Shown in pieces: positions 1 to 10,182 of a stretch of DNA of 59,715 nucleotides. Position numbers and translations under genes: made by a program. The stretch comes from Sphaerotilus sp. (lineage in GTDB: Bacteria > Pseudomonadota > Gammaproteobacteria > Burkholderiales > Burkholderiaceae_C). The number at the start of each line of letters is the position of its first letter. Position 1 is the first letter of the stretch. The stretch is from the NCBI GenBank assembly GCA_013299055.1, contig JAAFKB010000009.1:1-59715 (forward strand). The letters run 5' to 3'. Below the pieces are notes generated by a model. That model had not been told where the DNA came from. It searched no databases and was given only the letters and a program-made list of their open reading frames with translations.

Positions 1-2
1 TG

Positions 3-98
3 AAGAAGCTGGCGGAAGATTTCATGGTCAAGATTTCTGCGGTGCCCGGGCGGATCGTGCGTTACTTCAAGTCGGCGCCAATTCGCTATGCGGCATGA
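3..98 (+). pseudogene. C-terminal tail of a gene cut by the window edge, possibly a transposase
   Basis: An open frame enters from the left edge and stops with TGA at 96-98, giving 31 residues that end in RYFKSAPIRYAA. The basic, aromatic tail resembles ends of DDE transposases, but it is too short to assign to a family. It runs tail-to-tail into the broken hsdS, whose stop codon (86-88) lies within this sequence. That fits an insertion element having truncated hsdS. The identification is a guess from context. Confidence 0.3.
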
Positions 99-631
99 GT
101 GCCGTCTTTAATTGCCTGGTTAATAACAATTGATGCAATTTCTTCATCAGAACTTGGCATCGCAACCCGAATTTTGAGGACATCGTACGAGGAAAGATGC
201 TTGACAGTCGTCGAATAGGTTACTTCGTTGATCGCTTTGAGCGGGCCGGGCAGGACATATTCAAGGTACCGAGTGAGCATTGGTGTGGTTGCTCGTACAC
301 AGCACATCCGCTGGTTCAACAGGGCAGGCTCTTGACCAAGCCACCGCCCAACGTTGAAGTCACCATCCATTCCGATGAGTACATCGCTTGAAGAAATTTT
401 CGCCGCTTCAATGAACGGCCCGTTATATCGCGTGTCAGCGGCCGCTTGGTTGAGATCGCGAATTCGCACAAGTGGAAATCCTTCCGACGGGTGAAACAAC
501 TTCGCATCGAAGGGGTAGCCATTTACTATCTTTGCCAACGCCTTGAGTGGAGCCACACACCAATGCGCCGGCACCTCGCCCAGCCACTCGACCCCGGAAT
601 CCTTGTAATGCTCGTATTTTGGAAAGCTCAT
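86..631 (-). pseudogene. hsdS: Truncated type I restriction-modification specificity subunit (HsdS)
   Basis: The 181-residue product opens with YKDSGVEWLGEVPAHW, typical of HsdS N-termini, and continues through one target recognition domain (about residues 25-150). HsdS normally has two such domains separated by helical spacers and is about 400 residues long. Here the frame ends just after the first domain, in sequence shared with the + strand tail at 3-98, so the second half is missing. A half HsdS can sometimes dimerise into a working subunit, but the abrupt end next to a possible transposase tail suggests a broken gene. HsdM lies upstream on the same strand, separated by a toxin-antitoxin pair. 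No hsdR is in the window. Confidence 0.75.
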
Positions 632-880
632 GGCTCAATATCCGTATCAGGTCGACCCAACACATAAAGTGCCAGACAAAATATATTTTGATTAACCAAA
701 AATAAACCCCCCGGTTTGAGCATCAGGACAGCGGGCTGTCCGAGAGGCTTGGGGGGTGTTGTTGCGGCGGATTCTACTCCCGTCAAACATTTGTACCCCG
801 CCGTCTGCTGCGCTGTGGCAGCGTTTTTTTGTCGATCTGGATGTTGCCGCGCATTGTCCAGGAAAGGTGCGCAGCCACAG

Positions 881-1282
881 TCAGCCCGGCAATCCCGCCA
901 GCCGCGTCACCGTGTCCGGGAAACACGCTGCCAGCCGCAGCAGCCGCCGCGCCGCGCCTGTCGGTTCTACACGGCCCTGCTCCCAGTTCTCCAGCGTCCG
1001 CTTCGACACCCCGAGCGCCTGCGCAAACTCGGCCTGGGACAGCCCAGAACCCGCCCGCGCGGCCATCAGCTCCCAGCGGGCGCCGGTCAGCCATTCATCC
1101 TTCTCCACCGTCCCATCCGCCCGCATGACACAGCGCCGCACCTGCCCATCCGGCCGCACCTCGAAGGTGGTCTTGCGCGCCCAGCGCCCCGCCTTGAGTT
1201 CACGCACCGATGCCAGCAACTCGGCCCCGATGTCCCGCTGGGCATCCCGCGCCAGCAGCTCCGCCTCAGTCAGCTTGCCCAT
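881..1282 (-). CDS. XRE-family antitoxin (HigA-like)
   Basis: This encodes the likely antitoxin and autorepressor of the toxin just upstream. The protein is about 133 residues if it starts at MGKLTEAELLARD, which overlaps the toxin stop by 17 bp; an in-frame start 33 bp earlier is possible but less typical. The C-terminal half is a helix-turn-helix of the XRE type, with LSQAEFAQALGVSKRTLENW and the following EQGR. The N-terminal half (about residues 1-75) would contact the toxin. Toxin-first order with overlapping genes is the higBA arrangement. It presumably binds the palindrome at 1603-1617. Confidence 0.8.
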   Translation of the reverse strand: MGKLTEAELLARDAQRDIGAELLASVRELKAGRWARKTTFEVRPDGQVRRCVMRADGTVEKDEWLTGARWELMAARAGSGLSQAEFAQALGVSKRTLENWEQGRVEPTGAARRLLRLAACFPDTVTRLAGLPG

Positions 1283-1592
1283 GTTCCAGTTCCTCTCGCA
1301 GTTGTGCCAGCACATGCCCAGGGATCGATGCCCGCACGTTCTTGGCGTAGATCACCAGCATCAAGATCTGCCCGGCCCGCGTTCGCACGTAGTAGCAGAC
1401 CCGAACGCCACCGGACTTGCCCCCGCCGGGCCGCGCCCATCGCACCTTGCGCACCCCACCCGAGCCGCGCACGAGATCACCCGCGTCCGGCTGTTCGCTC
1501 AGGTACGCCTGCAACGCGGCGTAGTCGTCGTCATCGAGGTAGTCCGCCACGTAGGCCGAAAACACGGATGACTCGATGAATTCGTGGCGCAT
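1266..1592 (-). CDS. RelE/HigB-like toxin
   Basis: The 108-residue protein has the RelE/ParE-type core: KVRWARPGGGKSGGVRVCYY followed by a hydrophobic strand (ILMLVIYAKN). This matches the toxin group annotated as RelE/ParE or HigB-2, which cleaves mRNA on the ribosome. The gene precedes and overlaps its antitoxin gene. It sits between hsdM and the broken hsdS, a usual place for stabilising toxin-antitoxin modules in restriction islands. Function is inferred from family resemblance and gene order. Confidence 0.8.
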   Translation of the reverse strand: MRHEFIESSVFSAYVADYLDDDDYAALQAYLSEQPDAGDLVRGSGGVRKVRWARPGGGKSGGVRVCYYVRTRAGQILMLVIYAKNVRASIPGHVLAQLREELEHGQAD

Positions 1593-1602
1593 GGATCAAT
1601 GC

Positions 1603-1617
1603 TACGCTAACAGCGTA
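1603..1617. promoter_or_regulatory. Palindromic operator upstream of the toxin-antitoxin pair
   Basis: TACGCT-AAC-AGCGTA is a perfect 6-bp inverted repeat centred 18 bp upstream of the toxin ATG and next to AT-rich sequence (TTTTTATA on the minus strand) that could serve as a -10. This is where HigA-type antitoxins bind to repress their own operon. Confidence 0.6.
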
Positions 1618-1639
1618 TAAAAATGCGTTGCGGAAGATG

Positions 1640-1804
1640 GTCTCGGCAGTGCCGAGACTTTTGTAGCAGGCGTGGCATGCGGGCGGCCTTGTCTCACCAG
1701 TGGTGAGACTTTTGCCGGCGAAGTCACCACGCGCTCGAACAGCGTCGCCTTGAACTGCCGTTCCAGATCCCGGCTCGACTTGTGACACCAGTGGTGTCAC
1801 TTTT
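1640..1804. repeat. Three covarying 19-nt perfect palindromes, each followed by TTTT
   Basis: On the + strand GTCTCGGCAGTGCCGAGAC lies at 1640-1658, GTCTCACCAGTGGTGAGAC at 1691-1709 and GTGACACCAGTGGTGTCAC at 1782-1800. Each has perfect 9-bp arms around a single central G and is followed at once by TTTT. The arms differ between copies, yet every change is matched in the opposite arm. They could fold as strong hairpins and would act as terminators on the + strand, although no + strand gene precedes them. They lie within the DUF1016-like remnant. Confidence 0.85.
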
Positions 1805-1816
1805 GGAAAGCCGCCC

Positions 1817-3658
<1,842 letters not shown>

Positions 3659-3717
3659 GATTTGTTCTCCCGCGCACAGGTGGCATTGTGTTCAGCATTC
3701 TCGCCGACCGGGACTTG

Positions 3718-5307
3718 TCAATTCATCACCTCCCCCACATACCGCCGCACATGCGGCTGCTCCTCCCCCAGATGAAACCCCAGCCGCCGCCCGCGCAGTT
3801 GCACGTCATCCGCCGTGAACCGCTCCAGCCGCCGCAGGTGCTCGACCCAGGTCTCATCGACGAAATACTCGACATACCGCCCCGGCCGCTCGGTGTCCCG
3901 GAACAATCCCCACGACAGCGCCCCCTGCCGCAGCCGCGCCTGTCGGGTGAGCCGCATCACTTCGGCAAACTCGCCCGCCCGCGCCGTGTCGATCAGATAC
4001 TCCACCGTCACCATCACCGGCCCTTCGTCCGGCCCGATGTCCATCGCCGGGTGCGGCGTCTGCGCGGGCGAGGCCGGGCGCAGATCCGCCTCTTCCCCCG
4101 ACACCGTGAAGCGCCGCACCGCCAGCAGCACCAGCGGCCCGCACACCCCGGCCACCACCAGCGCCACCGGCACCGAGCCGGCCAGCCCCGCCACCTGCCC
4201 CCACGTCGCCGCACCCGCCGCCGAGCCGCCCATCAGCGCCATCTGGTACGTGGACATGCCCCGCGCCCGCACCCAGTTCGGCAAGGCGAGCTGCGCCGAC
4301 ATCGTCAGCGTGTTCGCCGTGGCAATCCACGCGCCCCCCGCCACCGCCATCCCCAGCGCCGCCAGCCACAGCCACGGCGCCAGCGCCACCACCACCGTCA
4401 TCCCCGACACCACCAGCGAGCCCAGCCCGACGATGCGGTCACGGCTGTAGCGGTCGCGCCAACGCGGCAGGCCCATCACCGCCAGCATCGCCCCGGCCCC
4501 CATGCACGCCATCAGCAGCGTGAACCCCCCCGCCCCACCGCCCAGCCGCTGCGCCACCAGCGGCAGCAGTGCGGTCAGCGCCGTGCTCAGGAAGAAGAAC
4601 ACGAACACCCGCAGCAGCACGGCGCGCATCCGCGGGTTCTCCTTCACATGCTGCACGCCCACCCGCATCGCCCCGACGAACCGCTCGCCCGGCAAGGCGC
4701 TGATGCGCGGCTCGCTCTTCCACCGCAGGATCTGCGCGAACGCCAGCAGCGACAGCACCGCGTTGAGCACGAACACCGCCGTGCTGCCCGACGCCGCGAG
4801 CAAGGCCCCCGCCACGATCGGGCCGATGATGCGCGAGAGGTTCATCGCCATCGCCTGCAGCGCCAGCGCCCCGGACAGCGATGCCGCCGGCACGATCTCC
4901 GGCACGATCGCGGCGAACACCGGCCAGCGCGCCGCCAGCCCGATGCCATTGGCAAACGTCAGCACCAGCAGCAGGTGCGGCGTCAGCCCCCCGCCCAGCG
5001 ACAGCAGCGCCAGCAGCACCGCCACCAGCGCCACCCACAGCTGCGTCGAGGCGAACCAGCGCCGCCGGTCCACGATGTCGGCCAGCGCCCCGCTCGGCAG
5101 GCCCAGCAGGAACACCGGCAGCGTCGAGGCCGCCGACACCAGCGCCACCATCACCACGCTGTCGGTGAGCTGCGTCATCAGCCACGCGGCGGCGACATCG
5201 TTCATCCACATCGTGATGTTGGCCGCCAGCCACGCGAACCACAGCATGCGGAACACCGGCAGGTACAGCGCCCGCAGCGCGACAGGCAGGCGATCGGGGT
5301 CGATCAT
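3718..5307 (-). CDS. MFS exporter with a C-terminal ABM-like domain
   Basis: This 529-residue major facilitator is of the EntS-like drug/siderophore exporter type (MFS_3). About twelve hydrophobic segments span residues 12-400, and the loop ALADIVDRRRW between helices 2 and 3 is the family's motif A region. The last 100 or so residues (from MVTVEYLIDTARAGEF) are soluble and resemble an antibiotic-biosynthesis-monooxygenase-like dimeric alpha/beta barrel. Such fusions exist in the family, but their role is unknown. The substrate cannot be read from sequence. It lies downstream of the tctA terminator and upstream of hsdM on the same strand. Confidence 0.85.
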   Translation of the reverse strand: MIDPDRLPVALRALYLPVFRMLWFAWLAANITMWMNDVAAAWLMTQLTDSVVMVALVSAASTLPVFLLGLPSGALADIVDRRRWFASTQLWVALVAVLLALLSLGGGLTPHLLLVLTFANGIGLAARWPVFAAIVPEIVPAASLSGALALQAMAMNLSRIIGPIVAGALLAASGSTAVFVLNAVLSLLAFAQILRWKSEPRISALPGERFVGAMRVGVQHVKENPRMRAVLLRVFVFFFLSTALTALLPLVAQRLGGGAGGFTLLMACMGAGAMLAVMGLPRWRDRYSRDRIVGLGSLVVSGMTVVVALAPWLWLAALGMAVAGGAWIATANTLTMSAQLALPNWVRARGMSTYQMALMGGSAAGAATWGQVAGLAGSVPVALVVAGVCGPLVLLAVRRFTVSGEEADLRPASPAQTPHPAMDIGPDEGPVMVTVEYLIDTARAGEFAEVMRLTRQARLRQGALSWGLFRDTERPGRYVEYFVDETWVEHLRRLERFTADDVQLRGRRLGFHLGEEQPHVRRYVGEVMN

Positions 5308-5324
5308 CAGGGTCTCCAGAAACG

Positions 5325-5351
5325 AAAAAGCCCACCGCAGAGGGTGGGCTT
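5325..5351 (-). terminator. Rho-independent terminator of tctBA
   Basis: Read on the minus strand, a 9-bp stem (AAGCCCACC/GGTGGGCTT) with a short loop is followed by TTTTT. It lies 40 bp past the tctA stop and just before the MFS gene, so it separates the two transcription units. Confidence 0.85.
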
Positions 5352-5391
5352 CAAAGGGTAGCAGGACTGTGCAAGTCCCGCGCCGTGCAGA

Positions 5392-6906
5392 TCACTCCGC
5401 GTCCTGGAACGCCTCTTCGCGCTTGTTCTTGATCGACGGCAGCATCACCACCACGACCATCAGCAGCGCGGCCAGCAGCAGGCCAGCCGACAGCGGGCGC
5501 GTCATGAACGTCGTCCAGTCACCCCGCGACAGCAGCAGCGCGCGGCGCAGGTTCTCTTCCATCATCGGGCCGAGGATGAAACCCAGCAGCAGCGGCGCCG
5601 GCTCGCAGTTCAGCTTGTAGAACAGGTAGCCGACCAGACCGAAGATCACCGCCATGTACACGTCGAAGTTGTTGTTGTTCAGCGTGTACAGACCGATGCA
5701 GCAGAACGTCAGGATCGCCGGGAACAGGAACCGGTACGGCACCGTCAGCAGCTTGATCCAGATGCCGATCAGCGGCAGGTTCAGGATGACGAGCAGCAGG
5801 TTGCCGATCCACATCGAGGCGATCAGGCCCCAGAAGAGTTCCGGGTTGCTGGTCATCACCTGCGGACCCGGCTGGATGCCCTTGATCGTCATCGCGCCCA
5901 CCATCAGCGCCATCACGGCGTTCGGCGGGATGCCCAGCGTCAGCATCGGGATGAAGCTGGTCTGTGCGCCGGCGTTGTTGGCGGCTTCGGGGCCGGCCAC
6001 GCCGCGGATGTTGCCCTGGCCGAACGGCACTTCACCGACGCGGCCCTTGGACTTCTTCTCGACCGTGTAGGCCGCGAACGAGGCCAGCAGCGCCCCGCCA
6101 CCGGGCAGCACGCCCAGCAGCGAACCCAGTGCGGTACCGCGCAGCACGGCGGGGAAGGCGTCCTTGAAGTCTTCCTTCGTCGGCATCAGGCCCGTCACGT
6201 TCTTGGTGAAGACCTCGCGGTGCTCGGCAGGACGGCCGAGGTTGGAGATGATCTCGCCGAAGCCGAACACGCCCATGGCGATCGTCACGAAGCCGATGCC
6301 GTCGGTGAGTTCCGGGATGTCGAACGAATAGCGCGGCACGCCCGAGATGACATCGGTGTTGATCTGTCCGAGCAGCAGGCCCAGCATGATCATCGCGATC
6401 GCCTTGACCAGCGAGCCCGAAGCCAGCACCACGGCGCCGATCAGGCCCAGCACCATCAGCGAGAAGTATTCCGCCGGGCCGAACTTGAACGCGAGTTCGG
6501 TCAGCGGCGGGGCGAAGGCGGCGATCACCAGCGTGCCGACGCAGCCGGCGAAGAACGAACCGAGGCCCGCCGCCGCCAGTGCCGGACCGGCGCGGCCCTT
6601 GCGCGCCATCTGGTAGCCGTCCAGCGCGGTCACGACCGACGATGCCTCGCCGGGCACGTTGATCAGGATGGCGGTGGTCGAGCCGCCGTACTGGGCACCG
6701 TAGTAGATGCCCGACAGCATGATCAGCGCGGGCGTGGCGTCCAGCGCGTAGATCGAGGGCAGGAGCATCGCGATCGTCGCCACCGGGCCGAGGCCGGGCA
6801 GCACGCCGATCAGCGTGCCGAGCACGGCACCGCCGAGGGCGTAGAACAGGTTCTGCAGGGTCGCGGCGGTCTGGAAACCGAGCGCCAGGTTGCTCATCAG
6901 GTCCAT
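5392..6906 (-). CDS. tctA: Tripartite tricarboxylate transporter large membrane subunit TctA
   Basis: The 504-residue inner-membrane subunit of a TTT-family carboxylate importer moves substrate delivered by a periplasmic TctC protein. It has about twelve hydrophobic segments and the family signature GVLPGLGPVATIAMLLP near residue 38. A second glycine-rich repeat (LLGVLPGGGALLASFAAYTVE) lies near residue 265, reflecting the internal duplication of the family. The length is normal (about 500). It follows tctB by 13 bp and is closed by a terminator. Citrate or another organic acid is the likely substrate, but the substrate is set by the missing binding protein. Confidence 0.93.
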   Translation of the reverse strand: MDLMSNLALGFQTAATLQNLFYALGGAVLGTLIGVLPGLGPVATIAMLLPSIYALDATPALIMLSGIYYGAQYGGSTTAILINVPGEASSVVTALDGYQMARKGRAGPALAAAGLGSFFAGCVGTLVIAAFAPPLTELAFKFGPAEYFSLMVLGLIGAVVLASGSLVKAIAMIMLGLLLGQINTDVISGVPRYSFDIPELTDGIGFVTIAMGVFGFGEIISNLGRPAEHREVFTKNVTGLMPTKEDFKDAFPAVLRGTALGSLLGVLPGGGALLASFAAYTVEKKSKGRVGEVPFGQGNIRGVAGPEAANNAGAQTSFIPMLTLGIPPNAVMALMVGAMTIKGIQPGPQVMTSNPELFWGLIASMWIGNLLLVILNLPLIGIWIKLLTVPYRFLFPAILTFCCIGLYTLNNNNFDVYMAVIFGLVGYLFYKLNCEPAPLLLGFILGPMMEENLRRALLLSRGDWTTFMTRPLSAGLLLAALLMVVVVMLPSIKNKREEAFQDAE

Positions 6907-6919
6907 GGTCGTGGCCTCC

Positions 6920-7390
6920 TCAGGAACCGAGGCCGAAGATCGTCGGCATCATCGGAATGGTCAGACCCAGGCCCTTCGAGAAGATGAGCCACGAAGCGAC
7001 GGTCAGCACCGCAGCGTTGATTGCCGCACCCTTGAAAGTGAATTCCTCGCTGGCCGTGGCCGAGAGGAACACCAGCAGCGGCAGCGTGATGAACATGCCC
7101 AGGCGCGGCAGCAGGAAGCCGAACAGCGCGACCGACCCGAGGATGATGACCAGCGGACGCCAGGCGAAGGCCCCGACAGGTTCACCGTCGGCCGTGTCCT
7201 TGGTCAGCGCCCCGAAGATCACCATGGCGCCCAGGATGGCCATCAGCACGCCCAGCCCGAAGGGAAAGTAGGCCGGGCCGGGTCGGGCCGAATTGCCGAA
7301 GCTGTAGTCCAGCGAGCCGACGGCAAACGCCACCCCGACCCCCAGGAACATCAGGCCCGACCAGAAGTCTTTCTGGCTCTTGATTTGCAC
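6920..7390 (-). CDS. tctB: Tripartite tricarboxylate transporter small membrane subunit TctB
   Basis: The 156-residue protein has four predicted membrane helices and the TctB opening KSQKDFWSGLMFLGVGVAFAVG. It forms the membrane complex with TctA. The start codon is GTG, with GAGGAGA placed 8 nt upstream. No tctC lies beside it. That is common in Burkholderiales, where many scattered TctC/Bug proteins serve a few TctAB pairs. Confidence 0.92.
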   Translation of the reverse strand: MQIKSQKDFWSGLMFLGVGVAFAVGSLDYSFGNSARPGPAYFPFGLGVLMAILGAMVIFGALTKDTADGEPVGAFAWRPLVIILGSVALFGFLLPRLGMFITLPLLVFLSATASEEFTFKGAAINAAVLTVASWLIFSKGLGLTIPMMPTIFGLGS

Positions 7391-7404
7391 GAGTCATCTC
7401 CTCA

Positions 7405-7435
7405 ACGATCAACCAAAACACTCAACACGATCAAC
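7405..7435. repeat. Direct repeats upstream of tctB
   Basis: ACGATCAAC occurs at 7405-7413 and again at 7427-7435, a 22-bp period (two helical turns), in the 132-bp gap between gspE and tctB. The spacing would place bound proteins on the same DNA face. It may be a binding site for a regulator of tctBA, or chance; no regulator gene is adjacent. Confidence 0.35.
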
Positions 7436-7522
7436 AAAAAGCGGATGGTCGATTCTAGGAAGCACTCTCGTGCGGTCTGCTGTGGATTCCACTTAGCGGG
7501 CAGACTTCACGCCCGCCGCCCC

Positions 7523-9322
7523 TCAGGCGGACCAGCCGGGGGTCGAGCGCAGCACCTCGTCCAGCGTGGTGCGCCCCTCGGCGACCTGGCGCAGCCCGGC
7601 GCGGCGCAGTGGCTGCAACCCTTCCGCCAGCGCGTGCCGGCGCAGCAGCTCCAGATCCGGCACCTCGCGCACCGCCCCGCGCACGGCCTCGTTCACCGTG
7701 AGCAGCTCGAACAGGCCGCGCCGCCCCCGGAAGCCGCTCTGCCGGCAGGCCGGGCAGCCGACCGGGCGGTGGGGCTGGAAGGGTTCGTGGTCGGCCAGCA
7801 CCGGCACGCCGGGCAGCGCCGCTTGCAGGGCAGGCAAGGTCAGCGCCAGATCCGGCTGCTTGCACGCCGGGCACAGCTGGCGCACCAGCCGCTGCGCCAG
7901 CACGCCGATCACCGTCGCGTTGATCAGGTACGGCGCCACCCCCAGGTCCAGCAGCCGCGTGATGGCGCTGGTGGCGTCGTTGGTGTGCAGCGTCGAGAAG
8001 ACGAGGTGGCCGGTGAGTGCGGCCTGCACCGCCATCTCGGCCGTCGCCAGGTCGCGGATCTCGCCCACCATGATGATGTCCGGGTCTTGCCGCATCAGCG
8101 TGCGCAGGCCGCTGGCGAAGTCGAGGTCGAGCGCCGCCTGCACCTGCGTCTGGTTGAAGGCCGGCTCGACCATCTCGATCGGGTCTTCGATGGTGCAGAC
8201 GTTGACCTCGTCGGTGGCCAGGCGCTTGAGCGTCGCGTAGAGCGTGGTCGTCTTGCCGCTGCCGGTCGGGCCGGTGACGAGGACGATGCCGTGCGGCTGC
8301 GCGGCGAGCGACTGCCAGCGCCGGGCGTCGTCGAGCGAAAACCCCAGTCCTTCGACCGGCTGCACGGCAGTATCCGGGTCGAAGATGCGCATCACCAGCT
8401 TCTCGCCAAAGGCGGTCGGCAGCGTGGACAGGCGCATCTCGATCTCGTCGCCCTTGGGGCTGCGGGTCTTGATGCGGCCGTCCTGGGCACGGCGGCGCTC
8501 GACCACGTCCATGCGGCCCAGCAGCTTGATGCGCGCCGTGACGGCGGCCATCACCGTCTGCGGCAGCTGGTAGACCGTGTGCAGCACGCCGTCGATGCGC
8601 AGACGGATCACGCACTGCTCGCGGCGCGGCTCCAGGTGGATGTCGCTGGCGCGCTGCTCGAAGGCGTAGGTCCACAGCCAGTCCACCACCTGCACGACGC
8701 CCTGGTCGTTGGCGTCGAGCTGCTTGTGCTTGCCGAGTTCGACGAGCTGCTCGAAGTTGACCGCAGCACTCACCTCGCCCGTCTTCTGGGCAGCACGCAC
8801 CGAGCGGGCGAGGTTGTAGAACTCGACCGTGTAGCGCGCGATGTCCAGCGGGTTGGCGACCACCAGCCGCACCGTCTTGCGCGTGTGCTGGGCGATCTCG
8901 CTGATCCAGTCCACCACGAACGGCTCGCTGGTGGCGACGACCACCTCGGCCGCCCCCACCTGCACCGGCAGCACGCGCCGCCGCTCCGCATAGCCGACCG
9001 ACATCACCTCCGTCACCTTGGCCACATCGACCTTGATCGGATCGATGCGCAAGTACGGCAGGCTCACGCGCTGCGCCAGCCAGCGGGTCAGGGTCTCCAG
9101 GTCGAGCGGGTCCAGCGTGCGGGTGTGGCGCAGCCCGGCATTGGCCAGCCGCACCAGCGGGTGCTGCGCGCTGTCGCCCGCGCCGAGCCGCTGGGCCAGC
9201 AGCGCGGCGTCGCTGGCGCGCACGATCTCGTCTTCCACCAGCCAGTGCAGCAGGTCGCGCCAGGTCAGCGGTCCCTGGTGCGACTGCAGGCTGGGAGCGG
9301 GGCGTTGGGGGGTGAGGCTCAT
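7523..9322 (-). CDS. GspE/PilB-family type II secretion or type IV pilus ATPase
   Basis: The 599-residue traffic ATPase powers assembly of a pseudopilus or pilus. An N-terminal GspE/PilB N1E-like region (about residues 60-170) precedes the ATPase core. Walker A is GPTGSGKTTTLYATLK, the Walker B region is DPDIIMVGEIRD, and the His box is LTGHLVFSTLHTND. A four-cysteine zinc knuckle follows (CPAC about 30 residues before CPAC). The start MSLTPQRPAP overlaps the stop of the upstream gene (ATGA). No gspF, pilC or pseudopilin gene is adjacent, so it is an orphan here and its parent machine is unknown. Confidence 0.88.
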   Translation of the reverse strand: MSLTPQRPAPSLQSHQGPLTWRDLLHWLVEDEIVRASDAALLAQRLGAGDSAQHPLVRLANAGLRHTRTLDPLDLETLTRWLAQRVSLPYLRIDPIKVDVAKVTEVMSVGYAERRRVLPVQVGAAEVVVATSEPFVVDWISEIAQHTRKTVRLVVANPLDIARYTVEFYNLARSVRAAQKTGEVSAAVNFEQLVELGKHKQLDANDQGVVQVVDWLWTYAFEQRASDIHLEPRREQCVIRLRIDGVLHTVYQLPQTVMAAVTARIKLLGRMDVVERRRAQDGRIKTRSPKGDEIEMRLSTLPTAFGEKLVMRIFDPDTAVQPVEGLGFSLDDARRWQSLAAQPHGIVLVTGPTGSGKTTTLYATLKRLATDEVNVCTIEDPIEMVEPAFNQTQVQAALDLDFASGLRTLMRQDPDIIMVGEIRDLATAEMAVQAALTGHLVFSTLHTNDATSAITRLLDLGVAPYLINATVIGVLAQRLVRQLCPACKQPDLALTLPALQAALPGVPVLADHEPFQPHRPVGCPACRQSGFRGRRGLFELLTVNEAVRGAVREVPDLELLRRHALAEGLQPLRRAGLRQVAEGRTTLDEVLRSTPGWSA

Positions 9323-10182
9323 GGCGTGGGACTCCCGGCGGCGCGGCGCCGCGGTAGCGGGCCGATCAGACCCAGCCAGCGTACCGCCTTCAGGCCGCAG
9401 CGTTCGGTGATCTGCGCGGCGCGCTCGCGCAGCACGGTGTCGTCGGGGCGCTGCCCATCCTTGAGCGCGACCACGATGGTGTTGCCCTCCTCGGTCGGCG
9501 CGAGCATCAGCACCTGCCCGCCGCCCGGCGAAAATGCGGCGTCGATGCGGCGGGCGCTGCGGGCAAAGCTGGCGTTGCGGCCGAACAGGTTGACCACCAG
9601 CAGTCCGCCTTCGGCCAGCACGGCGTGGCAGTCGCGGTAGAACGCTTCGTCGTCGAGCACGGGAGCGGCAGCCTGGTGGTCGTAGAGGTCGATGCTGAGC
9701 ACGTCGGCGCTGCCGTGGTGAGCGGGATCGACGACCCAGGTGGCGGCGTCCGCCTCCACCACGTTCAACCGCTCGTCGTTGGCGGGCAGGCGGAACCACT
9801 GGCGGCAGGCGGCGATCACCTGCGGGTTCAGCTCGACGGCGGTGGTGTGCAGCCCGAGTTCGGTGTGGCAGAACCGGGTCAGCGCCGCAGCACCGAGGCC
9901 GAGCTGCACGACGCGGGTGGCGTCCAGCGTGTCGGGATCGCGCAGCAGCAGCCAGACCATCATGCGCTGCACGTACTCCAGCTCCAGCGCATGGGGCTTG
10001 CGCAGCCGCATGGCGCCCTGCACCCACGGCGTCTCCCCGAGGTGCAGGTAGCGCACGCCATCGAATTCGGAGATGGAGGCCGAGGGCAGGGTCTTGCGTC
10101 GGGCGCGGGCAGGTTTGGCGGCTTTGGTGGATTGGACGGCAGGGAGGTCCGGGAGATCGTCGGGCAGGTGGTGCGAGGTCAT
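9319..10182 (-). CDS. Spermidine-synthase-like methyltransferase-fold protein
   Basis: The protein is about 287 residues with the Rossmann fold of spermine/spermidine synthases: VVQLGLGAAALTRF as the nucleotide loop, AVELNP at the end of beta 2, and SADVLSIDLYDHQA as the DLYD-type catalytic strand. Members near secretion or pilus genes are often annotated only as spermidine synthase-like, and aminopropyl transfer is not proven for them. I chose the start MTSHHLPDD, which overlaps the tatD stop (ATGA). The gene also overlaps gspE by 4 bp, so the row is translationally coupled. Confidence 0.75.
   Translation of the reverse strand: MTSHHLPDDLPDLPAVQSTKAAKPARARRKTLPSASISEFDGVRYLHLGETPWVQGAMRLRKPHALELEYVQRMMVWLLLRDPDTLDATRVVQLGLGAAALTRFCHTELGLHTTAVELNPQVIAACRQWFRLPANDERLNVVEADAATWVVDPAHHGSADVLSIDLYDHQAAAPVLDDEAFYRDCHAVLAEGGLLVVNLFGRNASFARSARRIDAAFSPGGGQVLMLAPTEEGNTIVVALKDGQRPDDTVLRERAAQITERCGLKAVRWLGLIGPLPRRRAAGSPTP

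Noticed and set aside
820-850. Possible terminator GCTGC/GCAGC followed by seven T
   Set aside because: It would terminate only + strand transcription, and no + strand gene precedes it; the stem is just five base pairs.
716-1579. Long + strand frames over the toxin-antitoxin genes
   Set aside because: They are Arg/Pro/Ser-rich shadows of the minus-strand genes, typical of high GC, with no domain signal.
3688-5361. Long + strand frame opposite the MFS gene
   Set aside because: Low-complexity Arg/His/Gln product, a shadow of the exporter gene.
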